Shown: positions 16,515 to 25,349, counted from the stretch's first letter. The stretch: 52,768 bases of DNA from Chitinophagaceae bacterium (GCA_947374225.1 CANCAY010000014.1:1-52768); one strand, 5' to 3'. The notes: a model not told the origin generated them from the letters alone. Made by a program: numbers and translations.

Positions 16515-19500
16515 TTAAGCTTTGTGAGCCGCTTCTGCTTTCTCAGCGTGCTCCTCAGCGTTTCTCACTTTTGCTAAGTAAGTAACGTTAGGTAATACGT
16601 GTAATTGCTCTAACACATAGAATGAACGGTTAGGGTTTTCAACACGCACTTTAGTGATGGCACTGTGTTTGTCGTTAGCGTTACCAAAGTTGATAGCGTT
16701 TGTAGGACAAGCTTGTTGACAAGCCACTTTAATATCACTGTCAACCATTGGACGAGAATCTTTCTTCGCGTCTAATTTAGCAGCTTGTAAACGTTGTACA
16801 CAGAAAGAACATTTTTCAATTACACCACGAGAACGAACAGTAACGTCTGGGTTTAAAACCATTCTTGTTAAGTCATCGCTCATGTTCAATACTACATCGT
16901 TCACAATACCTTCTTGGTTATCAGGGAAGCTATCTGCACCAGAGTAGTCAGCCCAGTTAAAACGACGTACTTTGAAAGGACAGTTGTTCGCGCAATAACG
17001 AGTACCAATACATCTGTTATAAGTCATTTGGTTTAAACCTTCAGAGCTATGGTTAGTAGCAGCAACAGGACAAACGTTTTCACAAGGAGCGTTGTCGCAA
17101 TGTTGACACATTAAAGGTTGGAAAACCACATTCGGGTTTTCTAAATCACCACTATAATATTTGTCAATACGTAACCAATGCATTTCATGGCCGCGTAAAA
17201 CTTCTGGTTTACCAACAATAGAAACGTTGTTTTCTGCATTACATGCTACCACGCAAGCACCACAACCGTTACAACTATTTAAGTCAACACTCATACCCCA
17301 CTTGATACCTGGTCTGTCATAAACAGGATAGATAGTAGCGTCTTTAGCAAAATTAGCAACTACTTCTTCGTCGCTCATTTTCTCGCCACCCATTATTTGA
17401 CCGCGGTATTCATTCGCACGCTCTTCAATAATTTCTTTAGGACTATGCTTGTATTCTGCTAAAGTCAATTCTTTCATAATTTCAGTACGATTACCTTGAG
17501 TGGTGTCGTAACGGAAATGTGTTTGAGTTAAAGCAACAGGATATGTTTCGCCAGTTAATTCTAATTTAATGTCTGCGTTATCTAACACTACAGTTTGACC
17601 GTTGAAGCTAGATAAAGGGAAAGCATTTTTACCTGTACCCACAACTGCTTTACCAATTGCTTCTGTACGGCCATAACCCAATGCGATACCAATAGTATTA
17701 GGATGTGTTCCAGGAATAATCAAAACAGGTAATTCAATAACAGTTTTACCAGAAGTTAATCTAACCACTTTTTTAGGAGGTTGAACTTCGTAAGCATCTG
17801 CTTGACCTGGATTATTTAAATCAATATTCAATAAAGTTTTCGCCATTGCTGGAGAAACAATAATATAGTTATCCCAAGTAGCACGCGTAACAGGATCTGG
17901 TAATTCTTGTAACCATGGGTTACTAGCACCTTGACCTGAACCGATACCAACTTTTTGATATAATGCTAATTCAATTTTTGTAGAAGGTTTCTTCGCAGAC
18001 ACTGCAGCGATTGCGTTTGCAACAGCAGCACCGTTAACGCTAGCACCAGCAACATTAGCTAAAGAAGGATTAATCACACCGTCTTGAATTGCTTTATTCC
18101 AACCAGCTTCACCACCTAATTTAGCAGACCAGAAGCTTTTCAAGAAAGCAAGATAGTCAGCAGATGCACCAGACCATTTTAATAAAGAGTCTTGGAACGC
18201 ACGTGTTTTAAATAAAGGAGAGATAGTAGGTTGAATGAAAGAGATATGACCTGTGATAGGTTCTGCATCACCCCAGCTTTCTAAGAAGTGGTGATCAGGA
18301 ATTACAAATTTACAAACAGCAGTAGTCTCGTCTAATTTACCGCTAAATGAAATTGTAGTTTTAACTTTTGCTAAACCAGATTTTAATTTGTCAGCAGCAG
18401 GCCATGTGTAAACAGGGTTAGCGCCATGGAATAAAACTGCGTTTACTTTACCAGCGTTCATGTCGTCTACTAATGCAGCAAACTCGCTGTCAATACCTTG
18501 ACGATAATTAGCAGCAACACCAAAATTAATAGTAGTACCATTTGCACCCACTGCATCATTAATAGCGTTTACTAAAATTTGAACATTCACGTCATTAGAA
18601 CCAGCAACAACTAAAGCAGCTCCTTGATTAGCAATCAAAGCATGTGCAGCAGCACTAATAGCTGATTTTAATTTTTCGTCAACACCCGTAATTTCTTTTC
18701 CTTTAACTGCATTTAAAATACCTAATGCAATTGCGCCCATTTCAGAAGGACGACATAAATATTTTTCGTCTGCATTAGAACCAGTCATACTAGCCACTGT
18801 TTCAAAGTGGATATGCTTGCTCATTGCAGGATTTTTCTCATCAATTTTTTTACCAGCTGCGTATTGTCTAGCAAATTCAACAGGACTTAACCAAGTACCT
18901 AAGAAGTCAGCGCTTAAAGAAACAATCGCTTTTGCTTTTTCAAAATGGTAAGAAGGTAGAGCACGTTTGCCATAAGAAGCTTCGTTTGCTAAAATCATAC
19001 CGCTATAAGAAACTGCGTCGTAAGTAACATGTTTGCTACCAGGATATTTTGCTAAGAACTGAGCAATAACCGCTTTAGTAGAAGGAGAAGTAATAGTACT
19101 AGTAACAATAACAGCGTTGCTATTTAATTCACCACCAATAGCCGAATCGATAGCTTCAAAAGTAGCTTCTTTACCAGCGATTGTAGGGAAACGTAAACGA
19201 GCAGTATCGTATAAGTCTAAAACAGAAGCTTGCACTCTTGCAGAGGTACCGCCACCAGTAATAGGACTCAAATCATTACCTTCTAATTTAATAGGACGAC
19301 CATCGCGCACTTTAGCAATTACACTAACTACATCACCGTCTTGAACGTAAGTAGTAGCATAATAATTAGCATTACCTGGAACGATGTCCTCAGGACGGTT
19401 AGCAAAAGGAATAGCCTTTTTGATAGGCATTTCACAGCTAGCCGCTACAGCAGCAGCTGCAGTACTAAAACCTAAAAATTTCAAGAAGTCACGACGAGGT

Positions 19501-19634
19501 GCTTTCGCATTTAACAAACCACTATGGTCTTCCACCATAGGTAGGTCTTCTTTAAACTCATTCTCAACCTCTTTATTATAGGCTTCAGATTTGTTTAATT
19601 CGCCAAAACTTTGCCAGTTCTTTTTTTGCTCCAT
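16515..19634 (-). CDS. actB: Alternative Complex III subunit B, iron-sulfur subunit with molybdopterin-like domain
   Basis: 1039 residues. The N-terminus has a Tat-like motif (RRDFLKFLGFS, about residues 47-57) and a lipobox-like Cys (AVAASC). The long first part resembles a molybdopterin oxidoreductase but, as in other ACIII, should carry no Mo cofactor. The C-terminal quarter holds four Fe-S motifs: CNGCGACVVACN (about 785), CQHCDNAPCENVCP (about 841), CIGTRYCANNCP (about 874), and CSFCVQRLQ (about 939) with CQQACP. It carries electrons from quinol to the ActA hemes. The C-terminus is rich in Ala, Glu and His. Confidence 0.96.
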   Translation of the reverse strand: MEQKKNWQSFGELNKSEAYNKEVENEFKEDLPMVEDHSGLLNAKAPRRDFLKFLGFSTAAAAVAASCEMPIKKAIPFANRPEDIVPGNANYYATTYVQDGDVVSVIAKVRDGRPIKLEGNDLSPITGGGTSARVQASVLDLYDTARLRFPTIAGKEATFEAIDSAIGGELNSNAVIVTSTITSPSTKAVIAQFLAKYPGSKHVTYDAVSYSGMILANEASYGKRALPSYHFEKAKAIVSLSADFLGTWLSPVEFARQYAAGKKIDEKNPAMSKHIHFETVASMTGSNADEKYLCRPSEMGAIALGILNAVKGKEITGVDEKLKSAISAAAHALIANQGAALVVAGSNDVNVQILVNAINDAVGANGTTINFGVAANYRQGIDSEFAALVDDMNAGKVNAVLFHGANPVYTWPAADKLKSGLAKVKTTISFSGKLDETTAVCKFVIPDHHFLESWGDAEPITGHISFIQPTISPLFKTRAFQDSLLKWSGASADYLAFLKSFWSAKLGGEAGWNKAIQDGVINPSLANVAGASVNGAAVANAIAAVSAKKPSTKIELALYQKVGIGSGQGASNPWLQELPDPVTRATWDNYIIVSPAMAKTLLNIDLNNPGQADAYEVQPPKKVVRLTSGKTVIELPVLIIPGTHPNTIGIALGYGRTEAIGKAVVGTGKNAFPLSSFNGQTVVLDNADIKLELTGETYPVALTQTHFRYDTTQGNRTEIMKELTLAEYKHSPKEIIEERANEYRGQIMGGEKMSDEEVVANFAKDATIYPVYDRPGIKWGMSVDLNSCNGCGACVVACNAENNVSIVGKPEVLRGHEMHWLRIDKYYSGDLENPNVVFQPLMCQHCDNAPCENVCPVAATNHSSEGLNQMTYNRCIGTRYCANNCPFKVRRFNWADYSGADSFPDNQEGIVNDVVLNMSDDLTRMVLNPDVTVRSRGVIEKCSFCVQRLQAAKLDAKKDSRPMVDSDIKVACQQACPTNAINFGNANDKHSAITKVRVENPNRSFYVLEQLHVLPNVTYLAKVRNAEEHAEKAEAAHKA

Positions 19635-19730
19635 AATAATGAATATAAAATATTACGCGTCTTTATTAATTCTCTTTGATACTTTCTAAATACTCTCTTT
19701 GATATTTTCTAATTACTCTTTTACGAGAAA

Positions 19731-20987
19731 TTAGTAGTGACATTTTTGACACTCTGTACCACCAATTTTTTCAACAGTAATTCCTTTAGTGCTATCAATT
19801 TTTCCAGACTTTAAGTCAGCGTGGAATTTTTCATAGATGCTATAAAAACCATTGTCTTTAAATTGAACTTGAGTTTGTCTGTGACAGTTAATACACCAGC
19901 CCATGCTTAAGTCGGTAAATTGTTTAACCTCACCCATTTTTTGAATCTCACCATGACATTGTTGACAAGCCACTTGACCCGCGTTAACGTGTTGAGCGTG
20001 GTTGAAATAAACGTGGTCAGGTAAGTTATGAATACGAACCCACTCGATAGGTTTAGCTTTACTTGCATCCCAAGCTTGACCTTCTGTGAATCCAGCGTAT
20101 TTGTATAATTTTTTAATCTCAGCAGTACCGTCCACAACATCACCGTTTTCTCTCTTCAAAGCTTCTCCTTTGTATTCGTTGATAGCTAAGTGACAGTTCA
20201 TACAAACATTTACACTTGGTAAAGTTGCTTGCTTGCCTTGGTAAACACCAGTGTGACAATACTGACAGTTAATTTGATTTACACCCGCGTGTACTTTATG
20301 AGAATAGTAAATTGGTTGTTCAGGTTGATAGTCTTTAGAGCGACCTAAGTTCATAGCACCAACGGTAGTCATATAACCACCAACTATAAATAAAATGATT
20401 GCGATGAATGCGATGTACGCTTTATTTCTGTAGAAAGGAACAGGCTCTGTAGAAGGAATACCAGACTTGTCGTCAGATAATTTTTTCAAGTTGCTATTCA
20501 CTTGTAATAAAATAACAGAAACTACTGCTAATATTAAAGTCAATAAACCAAAAACTAAAGTGCTATCGGATTCTTCTGCTGGAGCTGCGGCACCTGCTGC
20601 ACCACCTGCTGGCGCTGCGCCTGCTGCAGGAACAGATTTGATATAAACTAAAATTGCATCAATATCTTTCTCAGTTAAAGAAGGAAACAAGTTCATTGCA
20701 GTTTTATTGTACTCGTTGTACAATTTGTTTGCATACGGGTCGCCTGTTTTTAAGAATGCAGCAGAATTTTTAATCCATGCATACAGATTCTTTTTTTCAG
20801 ACCAACGATCTTCTACACCAGCAAGTGCAGGACCCGTTAACTTTTTATTAACGGCGTGACATGAGGCACAATTCTGAGAGAACAGTGCTTTTCCGTCTTG
20901 CGCTAATAACTGATTCCCATTAGTAGAACTAAGGGTGATAAATAGGAAGATCGCAACGATCTTGGCTAGGCTTCTTAAAATTGTCAT
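19731..20987 (-). CDS. actA: Alternative Complex III subunit A, six-CxxCH multiheme cytochrome c
   Basis: 418 residues from ATG 20987; a GTG two codons earlier is possible. Signal peptide, then a class I cytochrome c domain (NCASCHAVNKKLTGPALAG), an Ala/Gly/Pro linker, a membrane segment (about 143-165) and a second one (about 190-210). A cytochrome c7-like region follows with five more motifs: CQYCH, CMNCH, CQQCH, CINCH and CQKCH at the very end. The classic Rhodothermus subunit is pentaheme; here the N-terminal monoheme domain makes six. First gene of the respiratory operon. Confidence 0.94.
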   Translation of the reverse strand: MTILRSLAKIVAIFLFITLSSTNGNQLLAQDGKALFSQNCASCHAVNKKLTGPALAGVEDRWSEKKNLYAWIKNSAAFLKTGDPYANKLYNEYNKTAMNLFPSLTEKDIDAILVYIKSVPAAGAAPAGGAAGAAAPAEESDSTLVFGLLTLILAVVSVILLQVNSNLKKLSDDKSGIPSTEPVPFYRNKAYIAFIAIILFIVGGYMTTVGAMNLGRSKDYQPEQPIYYSHKVHAGVNQINCQYCHTGVYQGKQATLPSVNVCMNCHLAINEYKGEALKRENGDVVDGTAEIKKLYKYAGFTEGQAWDASKAKPIEWVRIHNLPDHVYFNHAQHVNAGQVACQQCHGEIQKMGEVKQFTDLSMGWCINCHRQTQVQFKDNGFYSIYEKFHADLKSGKIDSTKGITVEKIGGTECQKCHY

Positions 20988-21135
20988 ATACACAAACAGT
21001 GTCTAATGTGGAAAAATATCCTTGAACGGTGGCAAAATTACTTAAGAATGGTATTCAAAGGTGTAAATGGGGTGTTTTTTTTCACATTATTTTGATTAAA
21101 AAATGTTGAGGGTCAGTACAATGAGTAGGATTTAT

Positions 21136-21149
21136 ATGACATTTGTCAT
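21136..21149. promoter_or_regulatory. CRP/FNR-type palindrome between act operon and purN
   Basis: ATGACATTTGTCAT has perfect 6-bp arms with a 2-bp spacer; seen as TGAC-N4-GTCA it fits the geometry of FNR/DNR-family sites. It lies in the 287-bp divergent spacer (20988-21274), 149 bp from the actA ATG and 126 bp from purN. Oxygen or redox control of the respiratory operon is plausible but unproven. Nothing else in this spacer is clear. Confidence 0.4.
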
Positions 21150-21274
21150 GAAAATGTAAACATGGGGGTTGAACTGGGGAAAAACAGGGATGCAGGGTGT
21201 GAATCTGAAAAAAAGATGGATATTTGTTATTCGAGGGAAATTAGAAGAGAAATGGACCTGATATTTTGAAAATA

Positions 21275-22246
21275 ATGAAAGGAATCAACAAATTACAAGC
21301 AAAATGGGGCGTGGGACCGGCAAAGTTCTGGCTAATTATATTGACTTTTGCCTTGGGCGGAAGCTTGAGTGGACGCTTATGTAGCTATTTGCTAAAATTG
21401 GTGTTTTTGGAGAAAAACTTGGTATTTTGGCTCATTTATCCCCTATTTTTGACCATTTTGTGGCCATTTTCAGTGATTTTCGTAAGTTTCTTTACAGGGC
21501 AGTTTTCCTTTTTTAAAGGGTATTTAGGCAGAGTTGGGGTGAAATTGTTTGGAAGAGCCTCAGCTAAAGTTGAGGTGGCTCCAATTCATGTGGCGATTTT
21601 TGCTTCAGGAGCAGGCTCTAATGCGCGCAAGATTATTGAATATTTTGAAAATCAAGCTGTTAGTGAATTTTTTGCCACCACAGAGTCAGAAACAGGGGGC
21701 TCGAGTAGAAATCCAGTAAGGGCAGCAATTAAAGTTTCATTAATAGTATGCAATGTGCCCAATGCCGGGGTTTTGGATATTGCAAAAGAGAAGGGAATAC
21801 CCACCTTACTTATAAATAAGGCAGAATTTGCAGCTACTGGGTATGTAGAAAGTTTGAAAAATGCAGATATTCATTTTATAGTATTAGCAGGATTCTTATG
21901 GAAAGTTCCCGAAGTATTGGTAGAAGCTTATCAAGCAGGGGAGAAAATAGATGCCGCAGGAAATGTTTCGAGAGGCATAATAAATATACATCCGGCATTA
22001 TTACCTAATTACGGGGGCAAGGGAATGTATGGAGGTAGAGTGCATGAGGCGGTGATAGCTGCAGGCGAAACAAAATCAGGAATCACGATACATTGGGTGG
22101 ACGCCCATTATGATGAGGGAGATATTATTTTTCAAGCAGACTGCGTCATAGAAGCCGGAGACACTCCTGAAATTTTAGCCCAAAAAATACATGCATTAGA
22201 ACATGCACATTTCGCACCCACTATAGAGAAGATTTTATTAGGGTAG
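21275..22246 (+). CDS. purN: phosphoribosylglycinamide formyltransferase with N-terminal membrane domain
   Basis: 323 residues from ATG 21275; a TTG 9 nt upstream is an alternative. Residues from about 103 on are a full PurN, which transfers formyl from 10-formyl-THF to GAR in purine synthesis. It has IFASGAGSNARKIIEYF, the catalytic NIHPALLPNYGGKGMYG, SGITIHWVD and YDEGDIIFQ. The first 100 residues are unrelated: two membrane helices and a short amphipathic stretch, like the small DUF6787-type membrane proteins of Bacteroidota. There is also a Ser/Gly-rich insert (TESETGGSSRN). The enzyme would be tethered to the membrane. It converges on the 83-aa membrane protein gene. Confidence 0.9.
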   Translation: MKGINKLQAKWGVGPAKFWLIILTFALGGSLSGRLCSYLLKLVFLEKNLVFWLIYPLFLTILWPFSVIFVSFFTGQFSFFKGYLGRVGVKLFGRASAKVEVAPIHVAIFASGAGSNARKIIEYFENQAVSEFFATTESETGGSSRNPVRAAIKVSLIVCNVPNAGVLDIAKEKGIPTLLINKAEFAATGYVESLKNADIHFIVLAGFLWKVPEVLVEAYQAGEKIDAAGNVSRGIINIHPALLPNYGGKGMYGGRVHEAVIAAGETKSGITIHWVDAHYDEGDIIFQADCVIEAGDTPEILAQKIHALEHAHFAPTIEKILLG

Positions 22247-22247
22247 A

Positions 22248-22499
22248 TTATTTAGGCTTCACAAATTTTACAAACTCGCCTTTTTCAGCATTTGAAATAG
22301 ATATTAAAGCAAAAGCGGAAATTATAATAATCCAAACTCCTGCAATAACTGCAAAAACTTTTGCACTTCGTTTAATAGTTGATTTCAAAATTTCTCTTTT
22401 AACAATGTAGACTACGATATTAACTGCAACTAATAAAGTTAATACAGGTAGTAATAACGTTAATAAAGTAAATACTTCTTGTAGTGCTAAGCTTCTCAT
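22248..22499 (-). CDS. 83-aa two-helix membrane protein
   Basis: Two hydrophobic segments (about residues 9-32 and 46-69) are joined by a basic loop (VKREILKSTIKRSAK); the short C-terminus is charged. I do not recognise a family. Its stop is 1 nt from the purN stop on the other strand. The gene upstream on the same strand ends at a strong hairpin, so this gene probably has its own promoter. Confidence 0.6.
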   Translation of the reverse strand: MRSLALQEVFTLLTLLLPVLTLLVAVNIVVYIVKREILKSTIKRSAKVFAVIAGVWIIIISAFALISISNAEKGEFVKFVKPK

Positions 22500-22521
22500 A
22501 AAAATAGATTTAAATAATTAA

Positions 22522-22560
22522 AAAATGAAAGTAGGAATTAGTTTTTCCTACTTTCATTTT
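22522..22560 (-). terminator. rho-independent terminator of the 250-aa lipoprotein gene
   Basis: A perfect 16-bp stem, AAAATGAAAGTAGGAA and its complement, with a 7-nt loop. Symmetric A/T tails let it act in both directions. It lies 39 nt after the stop of the lipoprotein gene (22599-23351). Confidence 0.8.
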
Positions 22561-22598
22561 AGTTCTGCACACTAGAAAATATCCGAACGAATAAGTTC

Positions 22599-23351
22599 TT
22601 AATTTTGAGTATAAATTACAACGGGCTTTGTTGCTTTTTCGTCCATATTAATAGTGACATTATAAGTCATATTATTTGTCCACCCGATTGTCATGCCACC
22701 ACCAAGCTGGATACCATATGTTATAACTCCCATGATCGAAAAGGTTGAAGTTGAAGTGCTTGGATTAAATGAAATTTCAGAAACTTGTTGAGTTTGCCAG
22801 CCAAAGAAAGTATAACCAGAATAATAAATAGAAGGCACCCCATTAATACTTCCATCAGCATTAGTATTAAAAGCAATATTTAAACTAGAAAATAACACAC
22901 TGCTTCCATTATGAAATTCATAACGATATAGTCCAGCAGGGCCAGGACCGTCGTCTGCTAATTCATCATTTGCTTTTATTGAATTTGATTTTATTGAATT
23001 TGAGGATTCGTTTTGAACGGAAGAGGAGTCTATACGAATACCAATGCCAGAATCTGTGTTTAACTTAATAGATTTATACAGCTTTGCAAATTCTTCGAGG
23101 GTTAATGTTTTAATAATTCTTGTTTCTTTGTCAACAGCAGCTACTTGCTGGTTTTGTGGAATTGGAAATTTTTCTTTTACAAAAACAGTTCCTTCGTTAC
23201 CAACAATTTTTTTAACTGCCGCAATGGCTTCTTGCTCAGCTAAATTTGAAGAAGCAGCATTATTTGAATCAGGTGACGCCGGAAGATTAGCATCTTTAGT
23301 ACAACTAAAAATTGTTACACTAGCTAAAAATGCAATGAATACTTTTTTCAT
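22599..23351 (-). CDS. hypothetical lipoprotein
   Basis: 250 residues. Signal peptide with lipobox (ASVTIFSCTKD, Cys17), then a Ser/Ala/Asn-rich linker. The first half resembles a small alpha/beta domain (EQEAIAAVKKIVGNEGTVFV); the second half is beta-rich with a Gly-rich stretch (GVITYGIQLGGGMTIGW). No family is recognised. It is monocistronic: a terminator follows, and a 620-bp repeat-rich spacer precedes it. It differs in sequence from the lipoprotein at 250-1527. Confidence 0.65.
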   Translation of the reverse strand: MKKVFIAFLASVTIFSCTKDANLPASPDSNNAASSNLAEQEAIAAVKKIVGNEGTVFVKEKFPIPQNQQVAAVDKETRIIKTLTLEEFAKLYKSIKLNTDSGIGIRIDSSSVQNESSNSIKSNSIKANDELADDGPGPAGLYRYEFHNGSSVLFSSLNIAFNTNADGSINGVPSIYYSGYTFFGWQTQQVSEISFNPSTSTSTFSIMGVITYGIQLGGGMTIGWTNNMTYNVTINMDEKATKPVVIYTQN

Positions 23352-23537
23352 GTTATTTGTTTTAATGAACTTCTAATAACATGAATTTTTAAAACCGAAT
23401 TTAAAGTGTTTATACGTTTAGAATAAAGGCTATAATATATTTCATTAATAGGAAATAGTTATTGCTAAAGTTTAATACAGTATAGTAAAAATATCAATTT
23501 GACTTAAGGAGTATATGCAAAAATATTGTTTTTAAAA

Positions 23538-23655
23538 GCGTTGCGTATCGTCCACAAAATGATATTAAATGTTGCACATACACAACGTTTTTGAAAAGTG
23601 TTGCATATGAACCACATTATGATATAAAATGTTGCTTATGCGCCACGGTTTAAAA
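23538..23655. repeat. bipartite 60-bp repeat, copy B (inverted relative to copy A)
   Basis: Two tandem units with a period of 60 bp (GCGTTGCGTATC at 23538, GTGTTGCATATG at 23598). The reverse complement aligns without gaps to 3357-3474; the 18-nt core (23583-23600 here) is identical, and overall about two thirds of positions match by my hand alignment. Each unit has inverted ends (CGTTGYGTAT and ATACACAACG). The spacer 23352-23974 otherwise holds only the tandem arrays listed next and no supportable gene. Confidence 0.65.
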
Positions 23656-23667
23656 AGCATTAAAAAT

Positions 23668-23890
23668 GGGAGACTTTTTATAATGAGATACTCATGGTAT
23701 TAATAAATAGCCTCTCTTTTGGGAGACTCTTTATAATGAGATACTTGTAGTATTAAAAAAATAGCCTCTGTTGGGAGACTCTTTATAATGAGATACTCGT
23801 GGTATAAAAAAAATAGCCTCTGTTGGGAGACTCTTTATAATGAGATACTCATGGTATTAAAAAAGAGCCTCTGTTGGGAGACTCTTTAAA
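23668..23890. repeat. 52-bp tandem repeat, about 4.3 copies
   Basis: Units begin GGGAGACTCTTTATAATGAG at 23668 (one variant base), 23721, 23773, 23825 and 23877 (last one cut short), so the period is 52-53 bp. The whole unit is conserved, including the part ending TAGCCTCTGTT. Within it, GAG-x-CTC and GAG-xxx-CTC could pair as a weak hairpin. It starts right after copy B of the 60-bp repeat. Confidence 0.8.
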
Positions 23891-23936
23891 ATATTTTTTC
23901 AAAATTGTCGAGATATAATTAACTATCTCAAAATAT

Positions 23937-23978
23937 AATTATACAGGACAATGTAATTATATAGAACACTGTAATTAT
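23937..23978. repeat. 18-bp direct repeat at the 3' end of the TPR gene
   Basis: AATTATACAGGACAATGT is followed directly by AATTATATAGAACACTGT and a partial third copy that includes the TPR gene's stop codon. A further inverted repeat, GAGATA-N8-TATCTC, lies just before it (23910-23929). Confidence 0.5.
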
Positions 23979-24631
23979 CCCGGCATACGAGAAATGTATT
24001 TCTCGATTTCTTTAATCTGATCTATCACTTGCTTCGTTGTTGGCTTGCAAGCTTTTGCTTTTCTAAAATAATCTTTTGCGGCACGGAACTCACGCTTATT
24101 CATGAAAATTTGACACATGCTTAAAAAAGCAACCGCCTCAGATTCTTTATCTGGAATTCCTGCACGAATTGCGGCACGAATATAGGCTTCCCCTTGTTTG
24201 GTGTCCCCTTTTTGCATGGACATCATTCCTAATTGTAATTTGTTGGCACCTTCCGCTTCTGGCATAGCAGAACCTAATTCACTACTTCTTTTCAAATGCT
24301 TCTCGGCAGTATCGAAGTCTTGGTTTGCCATAGCTAGGTTACCCTTAATGGTATAATAAGTACTTCTCACTGGAGTATATAATAACTGTGGGAACCAGAT
24401 AGTTGATAAAATACGCTCCACTTCTGCCATATCCCCTGCTTCCATTGGGGCTTGAATTAAACGTAATGGGCCAATGAAGAAATGGCTTGCAATTCCGATT
24501 AATGCGATAAAGTATAACGGAAACACAGGCCAAAAACCTGCAAGTCCAGACAATTCTAGACCTAAACCAGCTGCTACTGCAACCAGACTCAACCAAAATC
24601 GGTACTTAATTATTATGTTATAAAAGCCCAT
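23975..24631 (-). CDS. membrane-anchored TPR protein
   Basis: 218 residues. Two N-terminal membrane helices (about residues 10-30 and 33-52) are followed by a helical domain of three to four tetratricopeptide-like repeats. Typical TPR wording is TYYTIKGNLAMANQDFDTAEKHLKRS, then a similar GANKLQLGMMSMQKGDTKQGEAY, then EAVAFLSMCQIFMNKREFRAAKDYFRKA. It likely acts as a protein-binding scaffold on the cytoplasmic face. Its partner is unknown and it has no close co-directional neighbour. An 18-bp repeat overlaps its stop codon. Confidence 0.75.
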   Translation of the reverse strand: MGFYNIIIKYRFWLSLVAVAAGLGLELSGLAGFWPVFPLYFIALIGIASHFFIGPLRLIQAPMEAGDMAEVERILSTIWFPQLLYTPVRSTYYTIKGNLAMANQDFDTAEKHLKRSSELGSAMPEAEGANKLQLGMMSMQKGDTKQGEAYIRAAIRAGIPDKESEAVAFLSMCQIFMNKREFRAAKDYFRKAKACKPTTKQVIDQIKEIEKYISRMPG

Positions 24632-24746
24632 ATTGTTTTGTATTAAAATCTAAAAATCATGATTTAGAGGTGTAAAGATACCAAATTATAGTGTCACTTA
24701 AAAAGAAGTAGTTATTTTTGCGCTCCTCGGTTATTGAATAGCCGCT

Positions 24747-24818
24747 GGTCCCGTAGTTCAATGGATAGAACGGATGTTTCCTAAACATTAAATGCAGGTT
24801 CGATTCCTGCCGGGACCA
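24747..24818 (+). tRNA. tRNA-Arg (anticodon CCT)
   Basis: 72 nt fold into a full cloverleaf. The acceptor stem is GGTCCCG/CGGGACC, the D arm GTTC/GAAC, the anticodon arm GATGT-TTCCTAA-ACATT with anticodon CCT (reads AGG), and the T arm GCAGG-TTCGATT-CCTGC. The discriminator is A and no CCA is encoded. It lies 6 nt from the stop of the convergent VOC gene. I saw no copy of its 3' end nearby, so no sign that it is used as an integration site. Confidence 0.95.
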
Positions 24819-24824
24819 CAATTC

Positions 24825-25220
24825 CTATCCCTCGTATAATTCCAAAGGCAGGCCGTCTGGGTCGGAGAAGAAAGTAAATTTCTTATTGGTTAATATGTCA
24901 ATACGAATGGGCTCGCAATTAATACCTTTTGCTTCCAAAGCAGCAATGGATGCTTCTATATCTTCCACACTAAAAGCTAAATGCCTTAAACCGCAAGCCT
25001 CTGGTTGTGAAGGACGTGCAGCGGGATTAGGGAAAGAAAATAATTCAATTATGTAATGCCCATTCAGGGCTAAATCTAATTTATAGGAATCGCGCTCCGC
25101 GCGGAAAGTTTCTTTTACCACAGTAAAACCCAACACATTGGTATAAAAGGTTTTGGAGGTTTCATAGTCAGCGCAAATAATCGCGATATGATGCACTGCT
25201 TTTAAATTAACGTTATTCAT
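24825..25220 (-). CDS. VOC family metalloprotein, glyoxalase I-like (YaeR/GloA2 type)
   Basis: 131 residues. Two beta-alpha-beta-beta-beta modules of the vicinal oxygen chelate fold. Likely metal ligands are His in VHHIAIICADYETSKTFY, Glu in HYIIELFSFPN, His in GLRHLAFSVEDIE and Glu in PLELYEG. FRAERDSYKLDLALNG is the wording of the YaeR/GloA2 group, whose substrate is not settled. It is single-domain and monocistronic. Confidence 0.85.
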   Translation of the reverse strand: MNNVNLKAVHHIAIICADYETSKTFYTNVLGFTVVKETFRAERDSYKLDLALNGHYIIELFSFPNPAARPSQPEACGLRHLAFSVEDIEASIAALEAKGINCEPIRIDILTNKKFTFFSDPDGLPLELYEG

Positions 25221-25294
25221 GTAATAGATTTATTATTGTCTTTAGTAAAAATTTAAGCCATAAAAACTTCGTTATAAAGATATAATCTAAAGCA

Positions 25295-25349
25295 CAAAAA
25301 AACCACCTTAACAATAACCGTTCCCCCAAACAGTTCTGCCAAGATGGTT
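25295..25349 (-). terminator. possible terminator downstream of the response regulator gene
   Basis: On the minus strand, AACCATCTT pairs with AAGGTGGTT (one mismatch) around a long GC-containing loop and is followed by seven T. It lies about 185 nt past the response regulator stop. Between the VOC and response regulator genes (25221-25533) I see only this hairpin and the 23-bp repeats. Confidence 0.45.

Noticed and set aside
23044..23376. 110-aa plus-strand gene
   Set aside because: Antisense to the lipoprotein with a clear signal peptide and lipobox; no likeness of its own.
23668..23890. CRISPR array
   Set aside because: The whole 52-bp unit is conserved with no variable spacers, and no cas genes are near.
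24747..24818. tRNA-Arg as integration site of the island
   Set aside because: No repeat of the tRNA 3' end seen in the window, and the island lies 6 kb away.
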